The notes under the pieces: generated by a model
The model's input: the letters and a program-made list of their open reading frames with translations, nothing else
What the model was told of the DNA's origin: nothing
Databases searched by the model: none
Assembly: GCF_019455385.1 (NCBI RefSeq)
Contig: NZ_JACOFR010000007.1
Span: 124,001-188,000, forward strand
From: Bradyrhizobium sp. BR 10289
Lineage (GTDB): Bacteria; Pseudomonadota; Alphaproteobacteria; Rhizobiales; Xanthobacteraceae
DNA length: 64,000 bases
Reading direction: 5' to 3'
Shown: in pieces, positions 26,942 through 36,666 of the stretch
Position numbering within the stretch: the first letter of the stretch is position 1
Layout: every line of letters begins with the position of its first letter
Translations under genes and position numbers: made by a program

Positions 26942-28283
26942 GAATAACGGCCTCCATGCCGGCAGCAAGTTCAAAGATGCGGCGATCCGAGCCACCCGCC
27001 CCTGCAAGCATCAGGCCGACGGGAATATCGCCCTCGCGATGCGCAGGGAGCGAGATGGCGCAGCCGTCGATCATGTTGATGAGGGTGCAGTTGCGCAGCG
27101 CGCGCAGGTTTTGCGTGGTGAACGCCTTGTCGTCGGCGAGATCAGAAATCTTCGGCGGCGTGTTGGCGGTGGTCGGCAGCACCAGGGCGTCATAGGGCGC
27201 GATGCGCGAATTGACGCGGGCGATCAGCGAGCGGCGCTCGTTGAGCAGATCGATGTAATCGGCCGCGCTCTGCGCCTCGCCGCGCATGATACGCACGGAG
27301 ACTCGGGGGTCGTAGACGTCGCCCTTGGCGGTGATGAGATAACGGTGCCAGGCATAACTTTCGGAGGCCGCAAAGCCGCCCTTGGCATTCATCGGGCCGA
27401 TGTCGTGGAATTCGGCTATCTCGATACGCTCGATGATCGCGCCGTGATCTGCAAGCGATTTCAGCGCGCGCTCGAAGGTCGCGGAGACCTCCGCGTCGAG
27501 GTCGTCGAGCGCGATCGTGGTAGGCACCGCCAGCCGCATGCCCTTCACGGGACGCGGCCGCAGCGGAACGATCGGCTCGTTCGCGAGCACCGCATCGAGA
27601 ATGGCACAGCAGCTGACCGATCGCGCCAAGGGTCCGATACTGTCGAGCGAGAACGACAGCGGCACCGAGCCATCGAGCGGCACGCGGCGCTGCGTGGGCT
27701 TGTAGCCGACGATGCCGTTATAGGCGGCGGGGATGCGGCAGGAGCCGCCGGTGTCGGTGCCGAGCGCGCCATGCGCCATGCCATCGAGCACGGAGACCGC
27801 GGCACCCGAGGACGAGCCGCCGGGCACATGACCCTCGGCCCGGTTCCAGGCGCCCTTGGGCGTGCCGTAATGCGGATTGATGCCGATGCCGGAATAGGCG
27901 AACTCGGTCATGTTGGTGCGGCCGATCACGACGAAGCCGGCCCTGCGCAGCCGTGCCACCGTCGCGGCGTCCTGCTCCGCCGGCGGGGAATCGTCGAGCG
28001 CGCGGGAGCCGGCGCGCGTGACCTGGCCCTTGATGTCGAACAGATCCTTGATCGAGATGGGGATACCGGCATAGCGCGACGGCGCCGCCTTGGCCTTGCG
28101 CAAGGCGTCCATCGCGTCGGCGGTCGCAAGCGCGGCGTCCTTGTCGACGTGGATGAAGGTGCGCTGGCCCTCGCCCGCCGGATCGGCGATCCTGGCGATG
28201 CACGCCTCGACCAGTTTTCGGGCGGTGGTACGGCCGCTTTCGAGGTCGTCGGCGAGGCTCGCCAGTGTCGGAAAATCGGGCAT
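26934..28283 (-). CDS. Amidase (amidase signature family)
   Basis: 449 residues from the ATG at 28283. The Ser-cisSer-Lys triad is present: Lys in ISIKDLFDIKG, cis-Ser in GGSSSGAAVS and nucleophile Ser in GTDTGGSCRIPAA. The family hydrolyses amides, ureas and carbamates in the cytosol; GatA and AtzE/AtzF are relatives, but no GatB or GatC is nearby. It is divergent from the DUF35-thiolase operon across 178 bp and coupled to the DUF2848 gene downstream. The substrate is unknown. Confidence 0.88.
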   Translation of the reverse strand: MPDFPTLASLADDLESGRTTARKLVEACIARIADPAGEGQRTFIHVDKDAALATADAMDALRKAKAAPSRYAGIPISIKDLFDIKGQVTRAGSRALDDSPPAEQDAATVARLRRAGFVVIGRTNMTEFAYSGIGINPHYGTPKGAWNRAEGHVPGGSSSGAAVSVLDGMAHGALGTDTGGSCRIPAAYNGIVGYKPTQRRVPLDGSVPLSFSLDSIGPLARSVSCCAILDAVLANEPIVPLRPRPVKGMRLAVPTTIALDDLDAEVSATFERALKSLADHGAIIERIEIAEFHDIGPMNAKGGFAASESYAWHRYLITAKGDVYDPRVSVRIMRGEAQSAADYIDLLNERRSLIARVNSRIAPYDALVLPTTANTPPKISDLADDKAFTTQNLRALRNCTLINMIDGCAISLPAHREGDIPVGLMLAGAGGSDRRIFELAAGMEAVIRV

Positions 28284-28461
28284 GTCTGTCTCACGGAATA
28301 TTTGCGCGCGCAATCTATAGCGCCGGCTCAGTTCGATACAAGCATTGTGCGCATGATGGCATGCATGCGTATTGCTGGACCGTTGACGCACCATGGTCGA
28401 TTGTCGCATCAAGATTGCAACAGGCGGGCATGAAGCCTGACTTCTGGGAGGGCATTCCGAC

Positions 28462-28875
28462 ATGGCCGAACCGCAGCGCGCGCGACCGAAACCGACGCCG
28501 GAGACCCAGCATTTCTGGGACGGCACGAAAGCGGGTGAATTGCGCCTGCAGCGCTGCGACGCCTGCGCGCATGTCTACTTCCCACCGCGCCCGTTCTGCC
28601 CGTCCTGCGCCTCGCGCAAGGTCTCTGTCTTCAAGGCGAGCGGCAAGGGTTTCCTCTATAGCTACGTGATCAACCACCGCCCCGCCGCGCCCGGCTTCAC
28701 GCCGCCTTACGCGATCGCCGTGGTCGAGCTCGACGAGGGGCCGCGGATGATGAGCAACATCATCGACTGTCCGCAGACGCCGGAGGCGCTCGCGCTCGAC
28801 ATGAAGCTCGAGGTCGCCTTCCAGGAGCTCGACGACAAGATCACCCTCCCCGTGTTCCGTCCGGCGAAGGGGTAA
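28462..28875 (+). CDS. DUF35 OB-fold protein with zinc ribbon, acyl-CoA partner
   Basis: 137 residues. An N-terminal helix (ETQHFWDGTKAGELRLQRC) leads into a rubredoxin-like zinc ribbon with CDAC and CPSC at ~36-51, then an OB-fold (~55-130). DUF35 proteins bind thiolase-like partners and their CoA substrates, for example in steroid side-chain retro-aldol cleavage. GGGAGGG precedes the ATG. Three bases separate it from the thiolase-like gene, supporting a complex of the two products. Confidence 0.9.
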   Translation: MAEPQRARPKPTPETQHFWDGTKAGELRLQRCDACAHVYFPPRPFCPSCASRKVSVFKASGKGFLYSYVINHRPAAPGFTPPYAIAVVELDEGPRMMSNIIDCPQTPEALALDMKLEVAFQELDDKITLPVFRPAKG

Positions 28876-28878
28876 GCG

Positions 28879-30018
28879 ATGCGCAAGAACCAGGTTGCCG
28901 TCGTCGGCGCGGCCGAGACCACCGAGCTCGGTGTTATCCCCACCATGTCGCAGCTCCAGCTGCACGCGGATGCGGCGCTCAATGCCATTGCCGATGCCGG
29001 GCTGAAGCTGTCCGACATTGACGGCTTTGCCACCGCAGTCGAAACACCGCAGCAGGTCTGCCACTATCTCGGCATCAAGCCGACCTGGGTCGACGGCACC
29101 TCGGTCGGCGGCTGCTCCTTCATGCTGCACGTCCGCCATGCCGCCGCAGCAATCGAGGCCGGCCTGTGCAAGACCGTGCTGATCACCCATGCCGAGAGCG
29201 GCAAGTCGATGATCGGCAAACTGCCGCGCTCGACGCCGGCGGACAGCCTCAACGGCCAGTTCGAGGCGCCTTATGGCGTCTATGGGCCGCCCAGCATGTT
29301 CCCAATCCCCGTGCTGCGCTTCATGAAGACCTATGGCATCACGCATGAGCAGCTCGCCTCGGTGGCTGTGGTGCAGCGGGAATGGGCCGCGAAGAATCCG
29401 CGGGCGATGATGAAGGACCCGATCACGGTCGCCGACGTCCTCAACTCGCGCATGATCGCCTATCCGTTCCGCCTGCTGCAGTGCTGCCTCGTCACCGACG
29501 GCGGCGGCGCGCTGATCCTGACCTCGGCCGACCGCGCCAAGGATTTCCCGAGAAAACCCGTCTACATCATGGGCACCGGCGAGAGCGTGGAGACACCGAT
29601 GGTCAGCCAGATGGAGACGTTCAACTCCTCGCGCGCGTTCAAGACGGCGGGGCCGCTGGCGTTCAAGGAGGCCGGCATTGCCCACAAGGACGTCGATCAT
29701 CTCATGATCTATGACGCCTTTGCGCATCTGCCGCTGTTCGGCCTCGGCGATCTCGGCTTCATGCCGTATGAGGAGACCGGCCAGTTCATCGCCGACGGCA
29801 ACACGCGGCCCGGCGGGAAGCTTCCGCTCAACACCAATGGCGGTGGATTGAGCTACATGCATTCGGGCATGTATGGCATGTACGCACTCCAGGAGAGCGT
29901 GCGCCAGATGCGCGGCATCGCGCCGGCGCAGGTGCCGAACGCGAAGATTTCGGTATGCCACGGCGTCGGCGGCATGTTCGCGGCGAGTGGTACGATCGTG
30001 TTTACGAACGAGAGGTAG
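28879..30018 (+). CDS. Thiolase-like (SCP2-thiolase/Ltp type) protein
   Basis: 379 residues with the thiolase fold. The position of the N-terminal nucleophilic Cys reads GGCSFMLHVRHAA, with Gly where Cys is expected and Cys79 one residue on. C-terminal motifs are altered too (SVCHGVGGMF; YDAFAHLPLFGLGDLGF in the His region). This pattern and the adjacent DUF35 gene resemble Ltp2-type acyl-CoA retro-aldolases more than true thiolases. It may cleave a 3-hydroxy-type acyl-CoA without needing free CoA. Role inferred. Confidence 0.85.
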   Translation: MRKNQVAVVGAAETTELGVIPTMSQLQLHADAALNAIADAGLKLSDIDGFATAVETPQQVCHYLGIKPTWVDGTSVGGCSFMLHVRHAAAAIEAGLCKTVLITHAESGKSMIGKLPRSTPADSLNGQFEAPYGVYGPPSMFPIPVLRFMKTYGITHEQLASVAVVQREWAAKNPRAMMKDPITVADVLNSRMIAYPFRLLQCCLVTDGGGALILTSADRAKDFPRKPVYIMGTGESVETPMVSQMETFNSSRAFKTAGPLAFKEAGIAHKDVDHLMIYDAFAHLPLFGLGDLGFMPYEETGQFIADGNTRPGGKLPLNTNGGGLSYMHSGMYGMYALQESVRQMRGIAPAQVPNAKISVCHGVGGMFAASGTIVFTNER

Positions 30019-30023
30019 CGCAC

Positions 30024-30938
30024 ATGAGCAAATCACTGCAGGACAAGGTCATCATCGTCACCGGCGCAGGCCGCGGCATCGGGCGCGAGATCGCGCTGCT
30101 CTGTGCGGCCGAAGGCGCCAAGGTCGTGGTCAACGATCCCGGCGTGGCCGCCGACGGCGCAGGCTCGAGCGCTTCCCCCGCTGAGGAAGTGGTCGAGGAG
30201 ATCAAGAAGCGCGGCGGCGTCGCGGTGCCGAACTTCGAGTCGGTGGCGGAAGCGGTGCCCGCCAGCAAGATCGTGAAGACCGCGACCGATCATTTCGGCC
30301 GGCTCGACGGCGTCGTCAACAATGCCGGCATCCTGCGCGACATGATCTTCCACAAGATGAGCGTGGAGGCGTTCGAGGCCGTCATCAAGGTCCATTTGAT
30401 GGGCTCGTTCTATGTCAGCCACGCCGCCGCGCGCATCTTCCGCGAGCAGGAGAGTGGCTCCTTCGTGCACTTCACCTCGACCTCCGGCCTGATCGGCAAC
30501 TTTGGCCAGGCCAACTACGCCGCCGCCAAGCTCGGCATCATTGGGCTGTCGAAGTCGATCGCGCTCGACATGGGCCGCTTCAACGTCCGCTCGAACTGCG
30601 TCTCGCCGTTCGCCTGGACCCGCATGATCGGCACCATCCCGACCGAGACCGAGGCCGAGAAGGCGCGCGTCGAGAAGATCAAGCAGATGGGCCCGGAGAA
30701 GATCGCGCCGATCTGCGCTTACCTGCTCTCCGACGCCGCCAAGGACGTCACCGGCCAGATTTTCGGCGCGCGCATGAACGAGCTGTTCCTGTTCAGCCAG
30801 AACCGCCCGCTGCGCTCGGTGCATCGCAGCGAAGGCTGGACGCCGCAGACGATCGCGGAGCACGGCATGCCGGCGCTGAAGGGCTCGTTCTACAAGCTCG
30901 ACCGCTCCGCCGACATCTTCCCCTGGGATCCCGTCTAG
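30024..30938 (+). CDS. SDR dehydrogenase, MFE-2 (17beta-HSD4) type
   Basis: 304 residues from the ATG at 30024, five bases after the thiolase-like stop. The Rossmann glycine motif is TGAGRGIG, with NNAGILRD and catalytic YAAAK (NFGQANYAAAKLG). The long insert after VNDPGVAADG and the block GNFGQANYAAAKLGIIGL follow the (3R)-hydroxyacyl-CoA dehydrogenase domain of peroxisomal MFE-2. It should oxidise a 3-hydroxyacyl-CoA with NAD(P). It completes a DUF35/thiolase-like/dehydrogenase operon for side-chain shortening. Confidence 0.88.
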   Translation: MSKSLQDKVIIVTGAGRGIGREIALLCAAEGAKVVVNDPGVAADGAGSSASPAEEVVEEIKKRGGVAVPNFESVAEAVPASKIVKTATDHFGRLDGVVNNAGILRDMIFHKMSVEAFEAVIKVHLMGSFYVSHAAARIFREQESGSFVHFTSTSGLIGNFGQANYAAAKLGIIGLSKSIALDMGRFNVRSNCVSPFAWTRMIGTIPTETEAEKARVEKIKQMGPEKIAPICAYLLSDAAKDVTGQIFGARMNELFLFSQNRPLRSVHRSEGWTPQTIAEHGMPALKGSFYKLDRSADIFPWDPV

Positions 30939-31025
30939 TCATATTTTTGGCATCCCTGCGCTGCGATCTCCGGTTGTCTCATCCAGGGTTCGCCCCGCTT
31001 TATGCCTGATTGCGGGCGAAGGGTG

Positions 31026-31050
31026 TCCTCCCAACACAATCTTGGGAGGA
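31026..31050 (+). promoter_or_regulatory. Hairpin sequestering the ribosome site of the SMP-30 gene
   Basis: tcctcccaa (31026-31034) and ttgggagga (31042-31050) form a perfect nine-base stem with a seven-base loop. The right arm is itself the Shine-Dalgarno sequence, four bases before the ATG at 31055. When folded it would hide the ribosome site. Confidence 0.6.
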
Positions 31051-31054
31051 AACC

Positions 31055-32167
31055 ATGACAAGAATACTGACCAACACCGGCGACACGACTGCAGACGCCG
31101 GCCTCGGGCGCCGCACGCTGCTCAAGGGCGCGGCCACCGTTGCCGCAAGCGCCCTGCTCGCCTCGAAGGCCGATGCCCGCGACTTCGGCGCCAATGCCGA
31201 GCCGCAGCGTTATCCCGATCCAGACATCGTCGTCATCGATCCCAAACGCTTCAAGGCCAAGGTCGGCAATACCTCGATCAAGCGGCTCTACACCGGCTGC
31301 CTGTGGGCCGAAGGGCCGGCGTGGAATGCGCAGGGACAATATCTCGTCTGGAGCGACATCCCCGCCAACCGGCAGCTGCGCTATCTCGACGACGACGGTC
31401 ACATCTCCGAGCAGTTCCACAAGCCGTCGAACGAGGCCAACGGCAATTCGTTCGACACGGAGGGACGTCAGATCACCGCCGAGCGCACCCGCCTCGTCCG
31501 CTACGAGCACGACGGTTCGGTGACGACGCTGGCCGAGCAGGCGAACGGCAAGCCGCTGAACGGGCCGAACGACATGGTCGTGCATCCCAACGACAAGGCG
31601 ATCTGGTTCACCGATCCCGGCTATGGTGCGATCAGCATCTACGAGGGCAAGCTCGCCAACACCGGCTCGCTGCAGCCCTACCAGAAAGAGGCGGTGTATC
31701 GTCTGGACACGCAGACGGGACAAATCGCCAAGGTCGCGGACGAGCCCTTCAAGCCGAACGGCATCGCGTTCAGCCAAGACTACAAGAAGCTCTATGTCTG
31801 CGACACCGGCATCACGCATTATCCGCAGGCCGAGAACGTGGTGTGGTCCTATGATATCGACGGGCCGAAGCTCTCGAACCCGAAGCGGCTGATCGACATG
31901 AAGCTCGAGGGCAAGTCAGGCTTCCCCGACGGATTGCGCGTCGACACCGAGGGCAACATCTGGGTCGGCGCCGGCTGGGTCGGGCCGGGTTATGACGGCG
32001 TGCAGGTGTTCGCACCGAGTGACGGCACGCGGATCGGGCAGATCCTGTTGCCGGAGACCTGCGCCAATCTCTGCTTCGGCGGCAAGAAGCGCAACCGGCT
32101 GTTCATGACCGCGAGCCAGTCGCTGTATTCGGTGTATGTGGAGACGCAAGGGGCGCATTTCTGTTGA
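31055..32167 (+). CDS. Tat-exported SMP-30/gluconolactonase-like protein
   Basis: 370 residues. The N-terminus is a Tat signal (GRRTLLKGAATVAASALLAS, cleavage after ADA near 37). The rest is a six-bladed beta-propeller of the SMP-30/gluconolactonase/LRE family, with metal-site-like blocks WAEGPAWN, NGPNDMVV and PNGIAFS. It probably hydrolyses a sugar or other lactone in the periplasm. It stands alone after a 116 bp gap. Expression may be under control of the hairpin over its ribosome site. Confidence 0.9.
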   Translation: MTRILTNTGDTTADAGLGRRTLLKGAATVAASALLASKADARDFGANAEPQRYPDPDIVVIDPKRFKAKVGNTSIKRLYTGCLWAEGPAWNAQGQYLVWSDIPANRQLRYLDDDGHISEQFHKPSNEANGNSFDTEGRQITAERTRLVRYEHDGSVTTLAEQANGKPLNGPNDMVVHPNDKAIWFTDPGYGAISIYEGKLANTGSLQPYQKEAVYRLDTQTGQIAKVADEPFKPNGIAFSQDYKKLYVCDTGITHYPQAENVVWSYDIDGPKLSNPKRLIDMKLEGKSGFPDGLRVDTEGNIWVGAGWVGPGYDGVQVFAPSDGTRIGQILLPETCANLCFGGKKRNRLFMTASQSLYSVYVETQGAHFC

Positions 32168-32171
32168 GATT

Positions 32172-32235
32172 GGCGAATAGTGAGTGGCGAGTGGCGAATT
32201 GAGTTCTATTCGCAACTCGCCATTCGCAATTCGCC
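32172..32235. repeat. Intergenic palindrome, family E copy 2
   Basis: 27-base arms (32172-32198 and 32209-32235) pair with four mismatches and match family E at 11705. It fills the gap between the convergent SMP-30 and ppc genes and may also end both transcripts. Confidence 0.8.
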
Positions 32236-32237
32236 CA

Positions 32238-35036
32238 TCAACCCGTGTTCCTCAACCCCGCCGAGATGCCGTTGATCGTCAGCTGAATCCCGCGCAGCAC
32301 CTGCTCGTCCGGGTTCTGCGCGCGGTGCTCCTTGAGCAGCTCGACCTGCACGTGGTTGAGCGGATCGAGATAGGGGAAGCGGTGGCGCACCGATCGCTCG
32401 AGCAGCGGGTTGCCCTGGAGCAGCCGGTCCTGGCCCATGATGTCGAGCAGCGTCTCGATGCAGGAATGCCATTCGCGGCGGATGCGGCCGAAGATCTTTT
32501 CGCGCAAGGCTTCGTCCGGCACCAGCTCTGCATAGCGCGAAGCGATCGCGATCGAGCTCTTGGCGAGCACCATGTCCATGTTCGACAGCAGCATGCGGAA
32601 GAACGGCCATTCCTTATAAAGCTCTTTCAGGAACGGCATGCCCTTGTCGGGATGCTCGGCGATCCATTGCTCGACTGCGCTGCCAAAACCATACCAGCCC
32701 GGCAGCATCAGGCGGCATTGCGCCCAGGAGAACACCCAGGGAATCGCGCGCAGATCCTCGATGGCGCGGGTCTTCTTGCGCGAGGCCGGGCGGCTGCCGA
32801 TGTTCAAGGTCGCGATCTCGTTGATGACGGTCGAGCCCCAGAAATAGTCGACGAAACCGTCGGTCTCGTAGACGAGGCCGCGATAGGCCTTGAAGGCGAG
32901 GTTCGACAGCTCGTCCATCGCGGTCAGATATTCGCGGCGCGGCGCGCTCTGGCGCGGCTGCAGCAGGCTGGCATCGAGCGTCGCGGCCGCCAGGATCTCC
33001 AGATTGTTGCGGCCGACTTCCGCGTTGGAATATTTCGACGAGATGATCTCGCCCTGCTCGGTGATGCGGATCTGGCCGTTCACCGCGCCGCCCGGCTGGG
33101 CGACGATGGCGTCATAGCTCGGCCCGCCGCCGCGGCCGACCGAGCCGCCACGGCCATGAAACAGGCGCAGCCGCACGTGATGCCGCTCGAACACCTCGAC
33201 GAGGCCGATCTCGGCCTTGTAGAGCTCCCAGCCCGAGGTGACGAAACCGCCATCCTTGTTGGAGTCGGAATAGCCGAGCATCACCTCCTGCACGCTGCCG
33301 CGGCTGTCGACGAGCCGGCGATAATCGTGCAGCGACAGCATGCGGTCCATGATGGCGGATGAGGCCTGCAGATCCTCGATGGTCTCGAACAGCGGCACGA
33401 TGTTGATGGCGCTGCGCCCGGAGGGATGGACGAGGCCGACCTCCTTCAAGAGCACGGCGACCTCGAGCATGTCGGACATGCCCTTGCACATCGAGATGAT
33501 GCATTGGGGAATGGCGTCCGAGCCGAATTTCGCATGCGCTTCCGCGGCCGCGTGGAAGACGTTGAGCTCGCCCATGGTCTCGTCGCTGTATTTGACGAAT
33601 TGCGAGACCAGCGAGCGCGTCGAGCGCAACTCGTTGGTGAGCAGCGAGATGCGGGCGTCCTCGCCGAGCGCGAGGTAGGACATGCCGGGATTGGCGGCGT
33701 CCATCAGCTCGGCGATTGTCCGTTCGTGCACGGCCGAGTTCTGGCGGATGTCGAGCCGCGCCAGATGGAAGCCGAAACAATCGACCGCGCGCCGCAGGAG
33801 CCGCAGCCGGCCGCGGGCGATGACGCGGGCGTTGTTGGAGATCAGCGAACGGTGCAGCACGTCGAGATCGGCCTGCAACTCCTTGACGGTCGCGTAAGGC
33901 TTGCCCTTGCCGACCGGGCGGCGCGTGATCTCGACCTCGAGCGCTTCGGCCGTCGCCGTGAGCCGCGCATAGATGCCGGAGACGGCCAGACGATAAGGCT
34001 CGCCGCTCCGGTGCGGCGAGGTATCCGGCGAGCGCTCCGCCAGCGTGCGCAGCTCCTCGGAGACGTCGGCGAGGTGCGCGGCGATCGACAGCTCGGAGCC
34101 GAGCACGTGCAGCTCGTTGAGATAGAACTGCATCACGCGGCTGGACTGCAGCCGCAGCGTGCCGCGCATGACGTCGGCGGTGACGAAAGGATTGCCGTCG
34201 CGATCGCCGCCGATCCAGCTGCCCATGCGCAGGAACGAGGCGAGCTCGCTGGCAGCCTGCTCGCCGCCCTCCTCCAGCCGGTCTTCCAGCACGTTCACCA
34301 GCCGCGGCACCTCGCGCAGGAAGGTGTAGTCGTAGAAAGAGAGGCCGTTGGCGACTTCGTCGAGCACGGTCAGCTTGGTGCGGCGGAGCAGATTGGTCTG
34401 CCACAGCGTCAGCACCTCGCGGCGCAGCTGCTCGTCGCTGGCGGCGGCCTCGTCCGCGGTCAGCGCGACACGCTCGCGGCGGTCGAGCAGCGCCGCGACC
34501 TCCATCTCGCGGTCCATGGTGCTCTTGCGGCGGACTTCGGTCGGATGCGCGGTCAGGACCGGGCTGACCAACGCGGTCTTGAAGAAATTGCGCAAGCTGT
34601 CGGCGCTGATGCCGGCCGCCTTGGCATGGGCAAGCGTCTCCGCCAGCACGCCGGAGCCGCCGCGGCTGGAGGCGCTGCGGGCGCGCATCTGGCGGATGTT
34701 GTTCTGGTCTTCGGCGATGTTGGCGAGGTGGGAGAAATAACTGAAGGCGCGGACGATCCGCACCGTCTCGGAGATCGACATGCTGTCGAGGATCTGCTCG
34801 AGCTCGCGGCGGGCGAGCCGGTCCTCGTCGCGGTGGAACCGGATCGAGGTCTGGCGGATGCGCTCGACCAGGTCGAACACGTCGGCGCCCTCCTGGTCGC
34901 GCACCGTGTCGCCCAGGATGCGCCCGAGCAGGCGGATATCGTCCCGCAGCCGGGTGTCGGCCTCCAGCGCCTGGACGTCCTCGGGGCGATTGTGGCGGAG
35001 ATCGGCGGCGTCGGATGGTACGGTTTGGAGGGACAT
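32238..35036 (-). CDS. ppc: Phosphoenolpyruvate carboxylase
   Basis: 932 residues, the normal bacterial length. The catalytic His lies in [13 protein letters not shown] (~160-172). The glycine-rich loop [19 protein letters not shown] is near residue 625, and the C-terminal LRNTG end matches the family. It carboxylates phosphoenolpyruvate to oxaloacetate to refill the TCA cycle, which suits growth on substrates entering as acetyl-CoA and pyruvate. It is monocistronic, with ATG at 35036. Confidence 0.97.
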   Translation of the reverse strand: MSLQTVPSDAADLRHNRPEDVQALEADTRLRDDIRLLGRILGDTVRDQEGADVFDLVERIRQTSIRFHRDEDRLARRELEQILDSMSISETVRIVRAFSYFSHLANIAEDQNNIRQMRARSASSRGGSGVLAETLAHAKAAGISADSLRNFFKTALVSPVLTAHPTEVRRKSTMDREMEVAALLDRRERVALTADEAAASDEQLRREVLTLWQTNLLRRTKLTVLDEVANGLSFYDYTFLREVPRLVNVLEDRLEEGGEQAASELASFLRMGSWIGGDRDGNPFVTADVMRGTLRLQSSRVMQFYLNELHVLGSELSIAAHLADVSEELRTLAERSPDTSPHRSGEPYRLAVSGIYARLTATAEALEVEITRRPVGKGKPYATVKELQADLDVLHRSLISNNARVIARGRLRLLRRAVDCFGFHLARLDIRQNSAVHERTIAELMDAANPGMSYLALGEDARISLLTNELRSTRSLVSQFVKYSDETMGELNVFHAAAEAHAKFGSDAIPQCIISMCKGMSDMLEVAVLLKEVGLVHPSGRSAINIVPLFETIEDLQASSAIMDRMLSLHDYRRLVDSRGSVQEVMLGYSDSNKDGGFVTSGWELYKAEIGLVEVFERHHVRLRLFHGRGGSVGRGGGPSYDAIVAQPGGAVNGQIRITEQGEIISSKYSNAEVGRNNLEILAAATLDASLLQPRQSAPRREYLTAMDELSNLAFKAYRGLVYETDGFVDYFWGSTVINEIATLNIGSRPASRKKTRAIEDLRAIPWVFSWAQCRLMLPGWYGFGSAVEQWIAEHPDKGMPFLKELYKEWPFFRMLLSNMDMVLAKSSIAIASRYAELVPDEALREKIFGRIRREWHSCIETLLDIMGQDRLLQGNPLLERSVRHRFPYLDPLNHVQVELLKEHRAQNPDEQVLRGIQLTINGISAGLRNTG

Positions 35037-35380
35037 TGGCTCGCTCCCTTAAGTAGAGCTCCCTATGGCTCCCCGGCCTATCGAGTGTGCGATATTTTTC
35101 TACCGCAGCGCAAGATGAAGTTGGGGGCGGCGCACACTCAAGAGCGTCATTGCGAGTGGAGCGCATCACCGCAAGTCTTGACGCACAGACCCCGGGCGTC
35201 AGGACCACACGCTTTTGCCGTCGGCGGACGGCGCTCCCCTGCATGTGGCGTGTTTTGCCCGTCGGGCAACGCGAGGGACGGTGCCAAGGCGTAGGATGGG
35301 TTGAGCCCTTACGAAACCCATCCTGTTGCCTCATCGGGGAGATCGATGGGTTTCGCTGACGCTCTACCCATCCTACGAGG
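35037..35380. other. 344 bp gene-free stretch upstream of ppc
   Basis: It holds the ppc 5' region, a fragment of a family D flank at 35145-35156 (cgtcattgcgag) and the family F palindrome at its left end. No open frame here has coding character. No clear -35/-10 pair for ppc could be picked. Confidence 0.6.
35290..35377. repeat. Intergenic palindrome, family F
   Basis: Outer arms cgtaggatgggt and acccatcctacg enclose an inner pair (acgaaacccatc and gatgggtttcgc). It ends three bases from the stop of the hydrolase gene and could act as its terminator. Confidence 0.85.
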
Positions 35381-36376
35381 TCAGTTGCGCGCGGCCGCAG
35401 CATCGGCAGGCATGACCTCGCGAATTGCCGAGAGCAGGACAGTATTGAATGCGTCCGGATCCTCGATTTGCGGGATGTGCCCGACGTTCTGCATGACGTG
35501 AACCGAAGCGGACGGAATGAGCGAGCGCAAATCGTTTGCCTGGGCGAGCGGCGTGACATCGTCACGATCGCCCCAGATCATCGAAACCCGAAGCTTGATG
35601 CCGGCAACCTGATCACGCGATGCGCTCAGGGCCGTCCGGTCGGAACCTGCGAAGTCAAGCAACCAGTCGGCGATGTGGGAGGTCGTGCCTTCCACGCGCA
35701 TCGGAGCTTTGAGGATGTCGAGTACCGCGTCGGTGGCCGCCTCTTGCCGGTAGATCAGCTTGGATAGCAGAAAACGAGTCGCCAACGGATTGGTCGCAGT
35801 CGCCGAAACCAGCAGCTGACGCACTGGACCATAGGTCAGAATGGCCGGTGCATCGGATGGCGTCTGCGTCAATCCGAGAGCGGCATCCACGAGGACCAGC
35901 CCGATCACGCGATCACGATGCCGCATGACATATTCAAGGGCGGCACCGGCACCGAAGGAATGCCCCACCACAATTGCGCGTCCAGTTCCGAGCGTCGTCA
36001 TCATGCCGTCGATACGGGCCGCCTGTTCAAGGCGGCTGTAACCGCCCTGCCGCTCGGAGTAACCGAAGGGCGGAAGGTCCGGAACGATCGGTCGATAGCC
36101 TTCATTCTTCAACGCGGTTGTCGTACGCCACCAGAGCCTACTCCAGGCCGCGGTCCCATGAAACAACACGACGGGAACGCCGTCCCTCGGTCCCTGGTCC
36201 ATGACAAACATGCGTCCGTGGCCGCTTTCGACGAATTTGCCGTCCGCGGGGGCTGCTGCAGCGGCGCTTTCATCTTCCCGCAGATAGGCCGCGACCCGCA
36301 ACAAGGCCAAGCTCGCGATCGCGCAAGCGACGAGAAGGACGATGACGAGCACGAAGCGGCGAATCCAGCGCATCAT
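35381..36376 (-). CDS. Membrane-anchored alpha/beta hydrolase
   Basis: 331 residues from the ATG at 36376, which overlaps the upstream TGA (ATGA). Residues ~6-30 are one hydrophobic anchor, so the hydrolase probably faces the periplasm. Catalytic Ser140 is in VGHSFGAG, the acid in IWGDRDDVTPL and His in NVGHIPQIE; LFHGTAAWSRLWW supplies the oxyanion region. It is the last gene of the six-gene FAD-oxidase operon. Esterase or lactonase chemistry is likely; the substrate is unknown. Confidence 0.85.
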   Translation of the reverse strand: MMRWIRRFVLVIVLLVACAIASLALLRVAAYLREDESAAAAAPADGKFVESGHGRMFVMDQGPRDGVPVVLFHGTAAWSRLWWRTTTALKNEGYRPIVPDLPPFGYSERQGGYSRLEQAARIDGMMTTLGTGRAIVVGHSFGAGAALEYVMRHRDRVIGLVLVDAALGLTQTPSDAPAILTYGPVRQLLVSATATNPLATRFLLSKLIYRQEAATDAVLDILKAPMRVEGTTSHIADWLLDFAGSDRTALSASRDQVAGIKLRVSMIWGDRDDVTPLAQANDLRSLIPSASVHVMQNVGHIPQIEDPDAFNTVLLSAIREVMPADAAAARN

Positions 36377-36666
36377 CGACGGCCGCATCCGGCGGTGAGC
36401 ACCGGCCACACCAACCAGGCACCGTTTTGATAAAGCGATCTGACCGTGTCGGTGCTGCCCGTCCGCATCGCCAGGAAGCCGCGGCCGGATGCGAGCAGAT
36501 CGCCGTCCCCCGCCGCAAGCCGGGCCGGGTCCCCGAAAGCGACGACGACGGTCGGGGTGACGACGACGGCAGCAGCAGCCATGCCGACGAACCAAACCGC
36601 GAGCACGGCGGCGGCACCTCCGGCAATGGGCAGCAGACGGCGGCGTGCCTCAGTAATCATAGGCAT
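36373..36666 (-). CDS. Small membrane protein of unknown function
   Basis: 97 residues (95 if started at the second ATG, 36660). One long hydrophobic segment (~13-42) is followed by a short soluble tail. It resembles nothing I can name. It overlaps the gene before it by 17 bases and the hydrolase after it by four, so it is very likely translated as part of the operon. Confidence 0.65.
   Translation of the reverse strand: MPMITEARRRLLPIAGGAAAVLAVWFVGMAAAAVVVTPTVVVAFGDPARLAAGDGDLLASGRGFLAMRTGSTDTVRSLYQNGAWLVWPVLTAGCGRR

Noticed and set aside
33112..35565. 817-codon minus-strand frame over ppc
   Set aside because: It is in another frame of ppc, is extremely Arg/Pro-rich, and ppc itself is complete with its active-site motifs.
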